Below, in pieces: positions 15,633 to 23,688 of a stretch of DNA of 64,000 nt. The position numbers were made by a program, and so were the translations under genes. The stretch is from Rhizobium leguminosarum bv. trifolii WSM2297 (GTDB lineage Bacteria; Pseudomonadota; Alphaproteobacteria; Rhizobiales; Rhizobiaceae). The stretch lies in contig NZ_JH719395.1 of assembly GCF_000271845.1 (NCBI RefSeq), positions 186,001-250,000 of the forward strand. The letters run 5' to 3'. The notes under the pieces are model-generated. The model was not told where the DNA came from. It worked only from the letters and a program-made list of their open reading frames with translations, and did not search any database. How positions within the stretch are numbered: position 1 is the stretch's first letter; every line of letters begins with the position of its first letter.

Positions 15633-17528
15633 TCAGCGCCTGGCTTCGGGAAGATGCGTCTCGGCGCCATTCTTCGGCAGGGAGAGAAGACGAGGCACGT
15701 CACGCGCGGGTCTCGGCGGACTGATGTGATAACCCTGGATCTCGTCGCATTCCTCGCATTCGAGCAGCGCCAGCTGCGCGGCCGTCTCGACGCCTTCGAC
15801 CGTGACGCGCATGCCGAGCGCGTCGCCAAGCAGGATGATCGCGTGCATGATCGCATGCGCCTCCTTGTTGTCGACGATGTCGTTGACGAAGGATTTGTCG
15901 ATCTTGATCTTGTCGAAGGGGAAGCTCGACAGATAGCTCAGCGAGGAATAGCCGGTGCCGAAATCGTCCATCGAGATGCGGATGCCGCGCTCCTTCAGCG
16001 CATGCAGGATCGGCAGCACCTCGCTGAGATTTTCCATCAGCACGCTCTCGGTGATTTCGAGCTCAAGCCGCGACGGCGACACCGCGGCGGCGGCAAGAGC
16101 CTCGCTGACATCCTTGGTCAGGTCGCTGTTGCTGAATTGGATCGCCGAAACGTTGACGGCGACCTTGATGCCCTCCGGCCATTGCGCCGCATCGCTGCAG
16201 GCTCGGCGCAAAACCCAGCGGCCGATATCGACGATGAGGCCGACCTCTTCGGCGAGCGGAATGAAATCCATCGGCGCAACGCGGCCGCGGATCGGGTGGT
16301 TCCAGCGGATCAGAGCCTCGAAGCCGCAGATACGGCGCTGCGAAAGGTCATAGAGCGGCTGGTAATGCAGCTCGAATTCTTCTCTCTCAACGGCGGCTTT
16401 GAGGTCTGCCTCGAGCGCGTGGCGCAGCTGCATCTGTACTTCCATCTCGCCGGCGAAGAAACGCTCGCGTTTACGCCCGTCCGCCTTGGCATGCGACAGC
16501 GCCACGGCGGCATTCTTCAAGAGGATATCGGTCTCCTCGCCATCCCCCGGGGCGACTGCGATCCCCATGGAGACATCGAGTTCCACTCGTTTCTCGCCGT
16601 GGGAAAATGGCTCGGAAAGCGCACGGCGGATCTGCTCGGCAAGGGCGGTCACGTTCCACGGCTGCTGCCTGCCTGTCTGCAGGATGGCGAATTCATCCGA
16701 GCCGAGGCGCGCCAAGGCGTTTTCCGAACCGGCCGAGGCTCGGATGCGCTCGGCGACCTGCTGCAAGATCGTGTCGCCGACTGACACGCCCATCATGTTG
16801 TTGATCGATTTGAACCGGTCGAGATTGAGGTGAACGAGGGCGATCTGCTCGTGCGGCTTGCGCTCGATGAGCATCGCATCGACCTGCTCGCGGAAATGGA
16901 TGCGGTTCGGAAGGCCGGTCAGCGGGTCATGGTGGGCGAGATAGGTGATGCGCTCGGCCGCCTTTCGATCCTCGGTGATATCGGCATGAATGGCGATGCT
17001 GCTGCCGTCGGCAAGGATGGTCACCATGCTCTGGATGATGCGGCCGTCGTCCATCAGCCATTCGCGCCGACGAATACTGCTGCTGTTTGCGGTTGCAGAA
17101 GAATGTCGCCCGGCTCGCCGGGCGGCCTTGGCGCCCTCGGCACCGCGCATTTTGTCGACGAGATCGGCGATCGTCGCGCCGGCAGTGACATCGTCCTGCG
17201 TCAGGCCGAACAGCTGACGGAAGCGAATGTTGGAAAGCGTCAGCCGCTGGTCTGCGTCGAAGACGCTGAGACCGAGTGGCAGGTTGTTGAAGATGATTTC
17301 GAAGAGTCGCTGCTGTCCATCGAATGCCTGACTGAGGGCCGACATATTGCCGCGCAGCGCATGATTTTCCCTCAGCAGCGTTTCCGCGCTTCGCTCGATT
17401 TCGTCATAGTCATTTTCATGGACGCGGTAGGTCGCGATCACAAGCTCCATCAGACGATGCGCATCGACCGATCCATCGGCCGTAATGGCCTGGCTGCATT
17501 GTTGCCAGAAGAGCGCTTCAGCTTTCAT
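15633..17528 (-). CDS. PAS-GGDEF-EAL cyclic-di-GMP signalling protein
   Basis: The protein has 631 residues. Residues 1-70 are a helical lead, and 71-190 a PAS-like sensor (IIFNNLPLGLSVFDADQRL). The GGDEF domain (192-355) starts AHHDPLTGLPNR and carries the variant GSDEF at 276-280, with no RxxD inhibitory site five residues before it. The EAL domain (370-612) looks active: EALIRW 404-409, ELEITES 489-495, DDFGTGYS 521-528, KIDKSF 542-547 and VEGVET 577-582. It has no clear membrane segment. It could make or degrade c-di-GMP; an intact EAL set favours phosphodiesterase activity. The start is the ATG at 17528. Confidence 0.93.
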   Translation of the reverse strand: MKAEALFWQQCSQAITADGSVDAHRLMELVIATYRVHENDYDEIERSAETLLRENHALRGNMSALSQAFDGQQRLFEIIFNNLPLGLSVFDADQRLTLSNIRFRQLFGLTQDDVTAGATIADLVDKMRGAEGAKAARRAGRHSSATANSSSIRRREWLMDDGRIIQSMVTILADGSSIAIHADITEDRKAAERITYLAHHDPLTGLPNRIHFREQVDAMLIERKPHEQIALVHLNLDRFKSINNMMGVSVGDTILQQVAERIRASAGSENALARLGSDEFAILQTGRQQPWNVTALAEQIRRALSEPFSHGEKRVELDVSMGIAVAPGDGEETDILLKNAAVALSHAKADGRKRERFFAGEMEVQMQLRHALEADLKAAVEREEFELHYQPLYDLSQRRICGFEALIRWNHPIRGRVAPMDFIPLAEEVGLIVDIGRWVLRRACSDAAQWPEGIKVAVNVSAIQFSNSDLTKDVSEALAAAAVSPSRLELEITESVLMENLSEVLPILHALKERGIRISMDDFGTGYSSLSYLSSFPFDKIKIDKSFVNDIVDNKEAHAIMHAIILLGDALGMRVTVEGVETAAQLALLECEECDEIQGYHISPPRPARDVPRLLSLPKNGAETHLPEARR

Positions 17529-17966
17529 GTGGAGGCGTCTTGCGGTCGGCGGCGACGGCAACGGTCCTCTTTGGTTGATGAACGTACCTCATCGCGTCGG
17601 AAAACCTTTCAAAGAATGAACGTGAAATTGATTTTTTATAAGCTGATCGTCTGAGTAGTGTCTTGTTGCGCCCATTTTGGATCGGCGGGATTAATATTCG
17701 GTTGCAGTGCAGCAACAGTCTCGCCTCGGTAGAGATTTGTTTTTTATGTGAAAAAACCCTGAAATACCGCGATCTCCTATGGCTGCAAGCAGCCGAAAGC
17801 TCCGCCTCCAGGCATTTCGTTAACCATTGTCAATCATCGTTAATGAGAAGTTAACAACTTATTGACGCACTGCGCAAATCAGTTTAACCAGCGAGTCAAT
17901 CAGTGATTTTCCACATTCGTATTGCGTACAAACACCACCGGCAAAAGGCGGTGAATGGAGGTTTGT
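17529..17966. other. AT-rich divergent intergenic region with CtrA-like motifs
   Basis: This 438-bp spacer lies between the c-di-GMP gene (minus) and the EF-hand gene (plus). It is AT-rich with many TTAA tetranucleotides. The segment 17820-17891 holds CtrA-type motifs, annotated separately. A TTGACG at 17862-17867 could be a -35 element, but its -10 partner (TAACCA or TTTAAC) is poor. No small gene is evident. Confidence 0.5.
17820..17891 (+). promoter_or_regulatory. Cluster of CtrA-like binding motifs
   Basis: TTAACCAT at 17820-17827 and TTAATGAGAAGTTAAC at 17840-17855 match the two reported forms of the CtrA cell-cycle regulator site (TTAACCAT, and TTAA-N7-TTAAC). TTTAACCAG follows at 17883-17891. 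They lie 76-147 bp before the EF-hand gene start. CtrA is conserved in Rhizobiales. Binding here is inference. Confidence 0.5.
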
Positions 17967-18308
17967 ATGACCAGCACCACATCCGTTTCCGACACTTCAT
18001 ATGCATATCTGGCGACACTCTCGCGGCTTGATGCCAATGGCGATGGCGTGCTCAGCCGCGGCGAACGTGCCGCCGACGAGAAGCCCGGCATCATCAAGGA
18101 ACTTCTGGACGAGGATCACACCAGCGAGACGCAGCCGAAATTTTCCGGCAACCTGATTGCGCTGATGATGGACTCGCGTGACAGCGGCATGGCAAGCAGT
18201 ATCGCCGTCCCTTATCCGTTGCAGCAGACGGCGCCGATATCGGGCGATCAACCGGACGATCTCTATCGCAATACTTACGGCCAGTTCGACTTCGACGCCG
18301 TCGCCTGA
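17967..18308 (+). CDS. Small EF-hand protein
   Basis: The 113-residue protein has one clear EF-hand calcium loop, DANGDGVLSRGE, near residues 22-33, with Asp/Asn/Asp/Ser/Glu ligands in the standard positions. A weaker acidic stretch (DEDHTSETQ) follows. There is no signal peptide, so it is probably cytoplasmic or exported by another route. GGAGG at 17957-17961 is five bases before the ATG at 17967 and decides that start over the ATG at 17955. Rhizobia contain several small EF-hand proteins of unknown role. It is monocistronic, with its own terminator and CtrA-like sites upstream. Confidence 0.8.
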   Translation: MTSTTSVSDTSYAYLATLSRLDANGDGVLSRGERAADEKPGIIKELLDEDHTSETQPKFSGNLIALMMDSRDSGMASSIAVPYPLQQTAPISGDQPDDLYRNTYGQFDFDAVA

Positions 18309-18334
18309 GCCGCTCCCGAATCGGGTCATCTGCA

Positions 18335-18358
18335 AGCCAGCCGTTTGGCCGGCTTTTT
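18335..18358 (+). terminator. Intrinsic terminator after the EF-hand gene
   Basis: AGCCAGCC pairs with GGCCGGCT around a GTTT loop with one A-C mismatch, then TTTTTCC. It begins 27 bp after the stop codon. Confidence 0.75.
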
Positions 18359-18499
18359 CCGTTCTGCGCTCCCTGCGCATAGCGCCACTACTAAGCGGTG
18401 GCGCGTCCTTCGCGCCTTCTGGGGCGCGCGGCGCTCTAAAATAGGAACACCTTCCGGGTTGATACGTTCAGAAGGACAACCGGACGGAAGGAGATCTCC

Positions 18500-19015
18500 A
18501 TGAAAGCCATGTGCACTATCGCCGCCCTGAGCTTGCTTGCCGTTGCATTGCCGGCGGGCGCTCAAGACAAGCAGACGGCGGTCGCCAATTTCGTCGGCAA
18601 GGACGGCAAGGAAGACGGCCGCGCGCAACTGACGGCTGCCGCCAGCGGCGGTGTCCTGATCGAGGTCGAGATATCGGGGCTGCCGGCGAACAAATGGGTC
18701 GCCTTCCATATTCATGAGACCGGCCGCTGCGACGCCGCGACCCATCACGAGTCGGCCGGCGGTCACTTTAATCCTGAGAAGGCCGAGCACGGCCTCCTTG
18801 CCGCCAAGGGTCCGCATGCTGGCGATATGCCCAATCAATATGTCGGACAGGACGGGATGCTCAGGGCGCAGGTCTTCGACAGCATGGTCACACTCGACGG
18901 CAAGACCGACGGCATTCGCGGCCGCGCATTGATGGTGCACGCCAATTCGGATGATTATCGCAGCCAGCCCTCGGGGGATGCCGGGGAAAGACTGTCCTGC
19001 GGCGTCATTCAATAG
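18500..19015 (+). CDS. sodC: Periplasmic Cu/Zn superoxide dismutase
   Basis: The 171-residue protein has a Sec signal peptide ending near PAGAQ (residues 1-22). Metal ligands are visible in FHIHETGRC (two His of the Cu site), HHESAGGHFNP (bridging and Zn His) and a late His in ALMVHANSDDY. Zn ligands also come from GPHAGDMPN. The C-terminal RLSCGVIQ holds the active-site Arg and the disulfide Cys. It converts superoxide to peroxide and oxygen outside the cytoplasm and would protect against host or self-derived superoxide. AAGGAG lies before the ATG. It converges on the mscS-type gene. Confidence 0.93.
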   Translation: MKAMCTIAALSLLAVALPAGAQDKQTAVANFVGKDGKEDGRAQLTAAASGGVLIEVEISGLPANKWVAFHIHETGRCDAATHHESAGGHFNPEKAEHGLLAAKGPHAGDMPNQYVGQDGMLRAQVFDSMVTLDGKTDGIRGRALMVHANSDDYRSQPSGDAGERLSCGVIQ

Positions 19016-19044
19016 TCTGCCGTATGAATTCCTGGATCAATGTC

Positions 19045-19926
19045 TCACTGCCGCGTCGGCGCCGGCTTTTCAGCCGCCGCCCTGCCGTTGGACGTCTTTG
19101 CCGGCGCGGGGTTCGGTGCATCCGGCAACGCGGCCGGGTTGTTCTCGTCGAAGGCGAGTTTTACGCGTTTTGCCATGTCACGGCTGACCCCCCACCAGTC
19201 ACCGGTCTTTGCCCAGTAGCGCAGCGTCACGAAGGTCGCACCGTCGCCGAGGCTGTCGATGAAGACGCTGGGTTGCGGTGACGTCAGCACCCGGGAATCG
19301 GCTTTGGCAAGGCCCATCAAGGTTTCCATCGACTGATCGAGGTCATCCTCCACCTTGATTTTCAGCTCGTTCCGCCGCGTCGCCTCGCGGCTGAAATTGG
19401 TAATCGGCGTGTTCCAGAGCGTCGAATTCGGCGCCAACCGGTAGAGCCCGTCGGCGGTCCTCAGTTCGGTCGCAAACAGCCCGATTTCGCGCACCGTGCC
19501 GGCCACGCTGCTGGTCTCGATGTATTCCCCGACCCGGAACGGCCTGAGAATCAGCAGCATGATACCAGCGGCGATATTCTGCAGCGTTCCTTGCAGTGCC
19601 AGTCCGATCGCCAGCCCGGCTGCGCCGAGGGCCGCGATGATCGAGGCGGTGTGGACGCCGAATTGGCCGAGCACGGTGATGAACACCAGGATGAGCAGCG
19701 CGTAACGCAGCACATTGGTGAAGAATCGCGCCAGCGTCTCGTCGATGCCATGCACGCGCGACAGGCCTTCATAAGCCCAGCGGCTGGCAAAACCGGCGAG
19801 CGCCCAGCCGAGAACGAGCAAGATCACCGCCCCGAGCACGGAGAAGGAATATTGCACCGCCAGCGCGCTCGCCTGGCTGAGCGCCGTTTGCGTGGCGAGA
19901 AGGACGTCGGCTGCCTGTTGTTGCAT
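19045..19926 (-). CDS. Small-conductance mechanosensitive channel (MscS family)
   Basis: The 293-residue inner-membrane protein has three transmembrane helices: SFSVLGAVILLVLGWALAGF, NVLRYALLILVFITVLGQFG, and pore helix TM3 with GAAGLAIGLALQGTLQN. The Gly/Ala packing of TM3 is diagnostic. A beta domain (FRVGEYIETSSVAGTV) and an alpha-beta C-terminal domain follow. A disordered Pro/Ala tail (about 35 residues) ends the protein. It opens under membrane tension to release solutes during osmotic downshift. The length matches E. coli MscS (286). Confidence 0.93.
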   Translation of the reverse strand: MQQQAADVLLATQTALSQASALAVQYSFSVLGAVILLVLGWALAGFASRWAYEGLSRVHGIDETLARFFTNVLRYALLILVFITVLGQFGVHTASIIAALGAAGLAIGLALQGTLQNIAAGIMLLILRPFRVGEYIETSSVAGTVREIGLFATELRTADGLYRLAPNSTLWNTPITNFSREATRRNELKIKVEDDLDQSMETLMGLAKADSRVLTSPQPSVFIDSLGDGATFVTLRYWAKTGDWWGVSRDMAKRVKLAFDENNPAALPDAPNPAPAKTSNGRAAAEKPAPTRQ

Positions 19927-19983
19927 GATCTGGCCTTGTCGATTGTAAGTCGTCGGGCCTAGATGGGGCGGCTGGCGGCAGCG

Positions 19984-20514
19984 TCAACCGCAGGCGGCGT
20001 CCCGGATGGCAAGCACGAAGGGCGTCTTGCCGTCGGCATCCGCACCGCGTCCGATTGCCCGCACTGCCGCAACCAGCCGGCCGCCGCGGTTAAGCAGGGC
20101 GTCGCCGATCTCGATCAGCCGGGCATTCGGCGTCGCGAAAGGCGAGGCCGCCCGCAGCCGGCGGGCAAGCGTTTCCTCGCTCTGATCGGGTGTAAGCGAC
20201 AGCGCGGCGATCAGGGCTGCGGCGGGCGATCGCGACACACCCATCCAGCAATGGATGAGAAGCGGCGTCTCCTGCCGCCACGATGCGGCAAAGTCGATGA
20301 TCCCCTGCACATGCGTCTCGTCGGGCGCCACCAGGCCGCCGGTGCCCTTGAAAGTGATGTCGTTCATCGCAAGCGTCAGGTGACGGTCGGCGGCGATCAC
20401 GCCCGGCCGGTGAAAGGCCTGCTCCTTGGCGATCAGGCTGATCATGTCACGCGCCTTGTGGCGCACCGCCATCTCGGCGATGCGCGACAGCGGCGAGACG
20501 ACGATGAAGCTCAC
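19984..20514 (-). CDS. Tyrosine/dual-specificity protein phosphatase-like protein
   Basis: The 176-residue protein has the cysteine phosphatase loop HCWMGVSRS (Cys89, Arg95), the HCX5R signature. A candidate general acid is Asp65 in LVAPDETH. It could dephosphorylate a protein or small phosphate ester; rhizobial homologues are annotated only as tyrosine phosphatase family. The start is GTG at 20514, which overlaps the stop of the upstream HD gene as GTGA. That makes it the third gene of a tightly coupled ygfZ-HD-phosphatase operon. Confidence 0.85.
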   Translation of the reverse strand: MSFIVVSPLSRIAEMAVRHKARDMISLIAKEQAFHRPGVIAADRHLTLAMNDITFKGTGGLVAPDETHVQGIIDFAASWRQETPLLIHCWMGVSRSPAAALIAALSLTPDQSEETLARRLRAASPFATPNARLIEIGDALLNRGGRLVAAVRAIGRGADADGKTPFVLAIRDAACG

Positions 20515-21119
20515 GACACCATCTCCCGCTCGGCTTCCAGCGCCGCGAAGCGTTCGCAGAACAGCCGCTGCGCTTCGATCGCCGGCAGTGGCTCGATCAG
20601 CAGCATCTCCCTGCTGACGCCGCGCGGCTGGCCGAAGAATTTCTGCGCTTCGGCGGGTGTGAAGCCGGCCAGCACCGTCGCCTCGAAATAGGCGGCGATC
20701 GTATCGGCCTTCTTGATTCGGTCCTTAAGGTCGCGCGAGGGATGCGGCGGCAGGCCGAAGCGCAGGTGCACGGCGGCCTCCAGCCGCTTTTCCACCGTCT
20801 TGTAGCCGCCGCCGACCACCGATTTGAACGGCGAGATCATATCGCCGATCACATATTCGGGCGCGTCATGCAGCAGCGCCATCAGACATTCCTGCGGGGA
20901 GGCATCATTGAAGCGGCGGAAAATGTCTTCGACGACCAGACTGTGCTGCGCCACCGAAAAAGCATGATCGCCCGATGTCTGGCCGTTCCAGCGGGCGACA
21001 CGCGCCAGCCCATGGGCGATGTCGATCAGTTCGACATCGAGCGGCGAGGGGTCCAGCAGGTCGAGCCTGCGCCCGGACAGCATGCGTTGCCAGGCACGCG
21101 GAGCTTTCGCAACTGTCAC
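20511..21119 (-). CDS. HD-domain hydrolase resembling YfbR 5'-deoxynucleotidases
   Basis: From GTG at 21119 the protein has 202 residues. It begins MTVAKAPRAWQRMLSGRRLD and shows VAQHSLVVEDI, LMALLHDAPEYVIGDMISP and a later IKKADTIAAYFEA, the metal ligands of YfbR/YfdR-type HD enzymes. These remove phosphate from deoxynucleoside monophosphates. The GTG overlaps the stop of the ygfZ-like gene by four bases (GTGA). An ATG 45 bases upstream would intrude into that gene and is unlikely. Confidence 0.85.
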   Translation of the reverse strand: MTVAKAPRAWQRMLSGRRLDLLDPSPLDVELIDIAHGLARVARWNGQTSGDHAFSVAQHSLVVEDIFRRFNDASPQECLMALLHDAPEYVIGDMISPFKSVVGGGYKTVEKRLEAAVHLRFGLPPHPSRDLKDRIKKADTIAAYFEATVLAGFTPAEAQKFFGQPRGVSREMLLIEPLPAIEAQRLFCERFAALEAEREMVS

Positions 21120-21994
21120 GCGCTGGCCTCGTCGGCACTGGTGGGAAAGGCAAGGCCGGACCATTGCGGCAGGACGAGGGAAACCGGCGTTTCGCCGGCG
21201 AGCAGGGGGGTACCTGCCGCCATCGCGGCGCCGGCGCGGTCGATGCGCACGATCGCCAGTCCATGGTCGCCTTCGACCGAACCGAGTGTGCCAACAGGTT
21301 TGCCGGCGGCGGTGATCTCAGTTCCCGTCGCTGGCAAGGCTGTAGCGGCGGAAACGGTCACAACGCGCCGCCGTGCAGTGCCGCGGTGCTGCATGCGCGA
21401 GACGACCTCCTGGCCGACATAGCAACCCTTCCTGAAGGAGAGGCCGTCATTGAAATCCATCAGCACATCATGCGGGAAGGCGTCCTGCAGGGTAAAGTCC
21501 GGTCCCGACGTAACGATGCCGTGGCTGATACGCAGCGCATCGTAGAGCGCTTCCTCACCATTGCCGTGTTTGCCGGGCCGACGAAATAACGTGACTCCTG
21601 CCTTGGCGAAGCGACTGTCCCGGACGCCCTGGCCGTCCTGAACATGCTCGACACCTTCGCCCCAGGAAACGGTGACACCCTCTTCGGCGCGCGGCGCCAG
21701 CGTGACGGCTGCGCGCAGCTTGTACATCGTCAGCCGCTTCAGCAGGCCATCGCGCTGATCGGTGTCCGTTTCGATCGTATAGCCGTCGCCATCCTGCCAG
21801 ATCATGAAGTCGAACAGGATCTTGCCCTGCGGCGTCAGCAGCGCGCCCGGCCGCGCCTCGGCGGCCTCAAGCGCGATGATATCGGTAGTGATCAGGTTCT
21901 GCAGGAAGGATTGGGCTTCCGCGCCGCTGATAGAGATAAGCGAGCGGTCTTTCAGGAATACGGCTGGCATGGCGGAACCTGTCGCGTTGGTCAT
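21116..21994 (-). CDS. ygfZ: Folate-binding protein YgfZ (iron-sulfur cluster maintenance)
   Basis: The 292-residue protein is related to glycine-cleavage T-protein. It carries the YgfZ signature KGCYVGQEVVSRMQHRG with the conserved cysteine. YgfZ binds tetrahydrofolate and supports repair or assembly of some Fe-S enzymes. The start may be the ATG at 21994 or the one eight codons later (MPAVFLKDRS); neither has a strong ribosome site. The gene is first in a three-gene operon with an HD hydrolase and a phosphatase. The coupling suggests a shared role, perhaps nucleotide or metabolite repair, but this is inference. Confidence 0.92.
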   Translation of the reverse strand: MTNATGSAMPAVFLKDRSLISISGAEAQSFLQNLITTDIIALEAAEARPGALLTPQGKILFDFMIWQDGDGYTIETDTDQRDGLLKRLTMYKLRAAVTLAPRAEEGVTVSWGEGVEHVQDGQGVRDSRFAKAGVTLFRRPGKHGNGEEALYDALRISHGIVTSGPDFTLQDAFPHDVLMDFNDGLSFRKGCYVGQEVVSRMQHRGTARRRVVTVSAATALPATGTEITAAGKPVGTLGSVEGDHGLAIVRIDRAGAAMAAGTPLLAGETPVSLVLPQWSGLAFPTSADEASA

Positions 21995-22068
21995 CGCTCA
22001 GAGGTATGTCTTCATGAGATGGATCGCAAGCGCCCCATGCGAAACGCAAAACGCGCAAGCGACGTGGG

Positions 22069-22827
22069 TCAATCGCCCGCCGTGAAGAATTTCCATTTGC
22101 CCTGAGGCGTTATGCCGAGGCGGTAGAAATTATATCCGCCGAATTCCTGCATATCGGAAAGATCGCCGGCAGTGACGATGCGCAGCAGCTCGACGCGCTC
22201 CGGCGGCGTCAGCGACTTCAGATCCTTTTCGGCGAAATAGGGCCAGACATACATCTCGTCCGCCGTACCCTGGCCGACATGCACGAAGCCGGTCGAGACG
22301 ATGTCGAGCATGATGGCGAGGATCTCGTCTCCGTCAGGATCGCCCGAAAGATCCTTCAGCGTGCCGATCGGATCGTCCGTGGGCTCGCCCACAGTCACCT
22401 GCGTCTGCTCGGTGCCGGTGCCCATCAGCGGCCGCAGCCGTTCGAGATCGCCGGAGGCGGCCGCCTCGACAATCTGCTCGCGCATCTTGCGAACCGGCTC
22501 GGGCACCTTGCTGATGTCGTAGATCACTTCGGCGGGTTTGGAAGCATCCTGGGCGCTCGGCGTCTTGTCGACACCCTGATTGTTCTGGCTGTTGACCAGC
22601 GGTTCGGCCATGGGAACGCTTTGAGCGGTTCCGCCCTGCGGCTGGCTCTGTCCCTGAGCGCTTCCCGGCGCGGCGGGCGCGTCGTTGGCCGCCTGGCCGG
22701 GGATCTTGTGCAGTTCGGAAAGCGCGTAGGCTGCCGGCGCGAGGAAAATATTGCCGGCGGCAAGGCTGAACGCAAGCAGCACCGGCGCGAGCGGAATTCG
22801 CGAAATTTTCTCTTTACCGGTATGCAT
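22069..22827 (-). CDS. Secreted protein of unknown function
   Basis: The 252-residue protein has an N-terminal signal peptide (about residues 12-41, APVLLAFSLAAGNIFLAPAA, ending near AYA). A Gln/Ala/Pro-rich low-complexity linker (about 50-95) and a folded C-terminal domain follow. That domain includes VPEPVRKMREQIVEAAASGD and YVWPYFAEKDLKSLTPPERV. I do not recognise a named family, but the C-terminal domain looks conserved and globular. I chose the ATG at 22827 (MHTGKEK); an upstream start adds six residues. It is followed upstream by a small gene in the same direction. Confidence 0.8.
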   Translation of the reverse strand: MHTGKEKISRIPLAPVLLAFSLAAGNIFLAPAAYALSELHKIPGQAANDAPAAPGSAQGQSQPQGGTAQSVPMAEPLVNSQNNQGVDKTPSAQDASKPAEVIYDISKVPEPVRKMREQIVEAAASGDLERLRPLMGTGTEQTQVTVGEPTDDPIGTLKDLSGDPDGDEILAIMLDIVSTGFVHVGQGTADEMYVWPYFAEKDLKSLTPPERVELLRIVTAGDLSDMQEFGGYNFYRLGITPQGKWKFFTAGD

Positions 22828-22845
22828 CAAACTCTCTGATAACAA

Positions 22846-23103
22846 TTATTGCAGGGTGCGGTTTGCGGAGAATTCGCCGGCAAGCATGCGTTCACGCAGC
22901 GAATCCAGCAAGGCTTCGGCGCTGCTTTCCCCGTGCAATCTGATCGTCTCGCGCAGTGCATGCGCTATCGCGGCATCAGCGATGATCTCAGGCTCGATTC
23001 CGTCGGCCATGCCGTCGGCCCAAGCCTCGTTCTGGTACTCCAGAGCCGCCTGCATCTTTTCGTGGACGATCATGTCGTCGATCTCGTTGAGGCTTGCTTC
23101 CAT
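22846..23103 (-). CDS. Small conserved hypothetical protein, 85 residues
   Basis: From the ATG at 23103 the protein reads MEASLNEIDDMIVHEKMQAA and continues as an acidic, all-helical sequence with no membrane segment. Its start has GAGGAAA about six bases upstream, which favours it over an in-frame ATG eight codons earlier. It lies 18 bp before the secreted-protein gene, so the two are probably cotranscribed. I cannot assign a function. Confidence 0.65.
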   Translation of the reverse strand: MEASLNEIDDMIVHEKMQAALEYQNEAWADGMADGIEPEIIADAAIAHALRETIRLHGESSAEALLDSLRERMLAGEFSANRTLQ

Positions 23104-23206
23104 TGTCTTTTCCTCAGAACTTCTCATGTCTTACTGCACCGTTAACAACACTAACAGCCTTTTCCCAAAACGACACGTCCACATGCGAAAACAGGTTAAT
23201 TAAACG

Positions 23207-23635
23207 TCAATTTCCAAAACGCGAGGTAATTTCTGTGGCAAGTGTTGCACCTTCGTTACGGTAGCGCTCTTCTGCCACGATGGCCGCTGGGGTGCAATCC
23301 GTATAGACGGAGGCGAAGGCGCGGTAGCCGCGATTGAAGGCTGCGGTCAGCCTTTCCTTGCGCTGCGGCTCGCCTCCGGTCTCCGAATCAAGCAACTGCT
23401 GCATGCCATTCCGCCACTCGTCGCCGCCTGCCGCCTTGCAGAGCGTTCTCAAATAATGCACCGAACCCAACACCTCGGCGAGCCGCGCCAGCTTGTCGTC
23501 GTAGGGCACGGTCGCCGGGGGCGGCGGCGCAATCTCTTCCACCTGTGGAGGCGGCGTGTTCTTGCCCTGCGCCAGGGTGGGGCCGGCGAGCACGATCAGG
23601 GACAGGAAAACGCGTCGAACGGGAATCATGTTCAT
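23207..23635 (-). CDS. TIGR02301-type secreted protein
   Basis: The 142-residue protein has an N-terminal signal peptide (MNMIPVRRVFLSLIVLAGPT, cleavage after about LAQ), a proline-rich spacer, and a domain with YDDKLARLAEVLGSVHYLRTL and FNRGYRAFASVYTDC. It has two cysteines likely to form a disulfide. This matches the alphaproteobacterial TIGR02301 family of unknown function. The frame extends upstream into the Nudix gene, but those residues do not look like a signal peptide. The start is at 23635, or at 23629 if the second Met is used. Confidence 0.75.
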   Translation of the reverse strand: MNMIPVRRVFLSLIVLAGPTLAQGKNTPPPQVEEIAPPPPATVPYDDKLARLAEVLGSVHYLRTLCKAAGGDEWRNGMQQLLDSETGGEPQRKERLTAAFNRGYRAFASVYTDCTPAAIVAEERYRNEGATLATEITSRFGN

Positions 23636-23688
23636 GAGTTGATACGTTGAGCATGACGGCAACAAGGCGCGCCTGAGAGTTTCCACTC

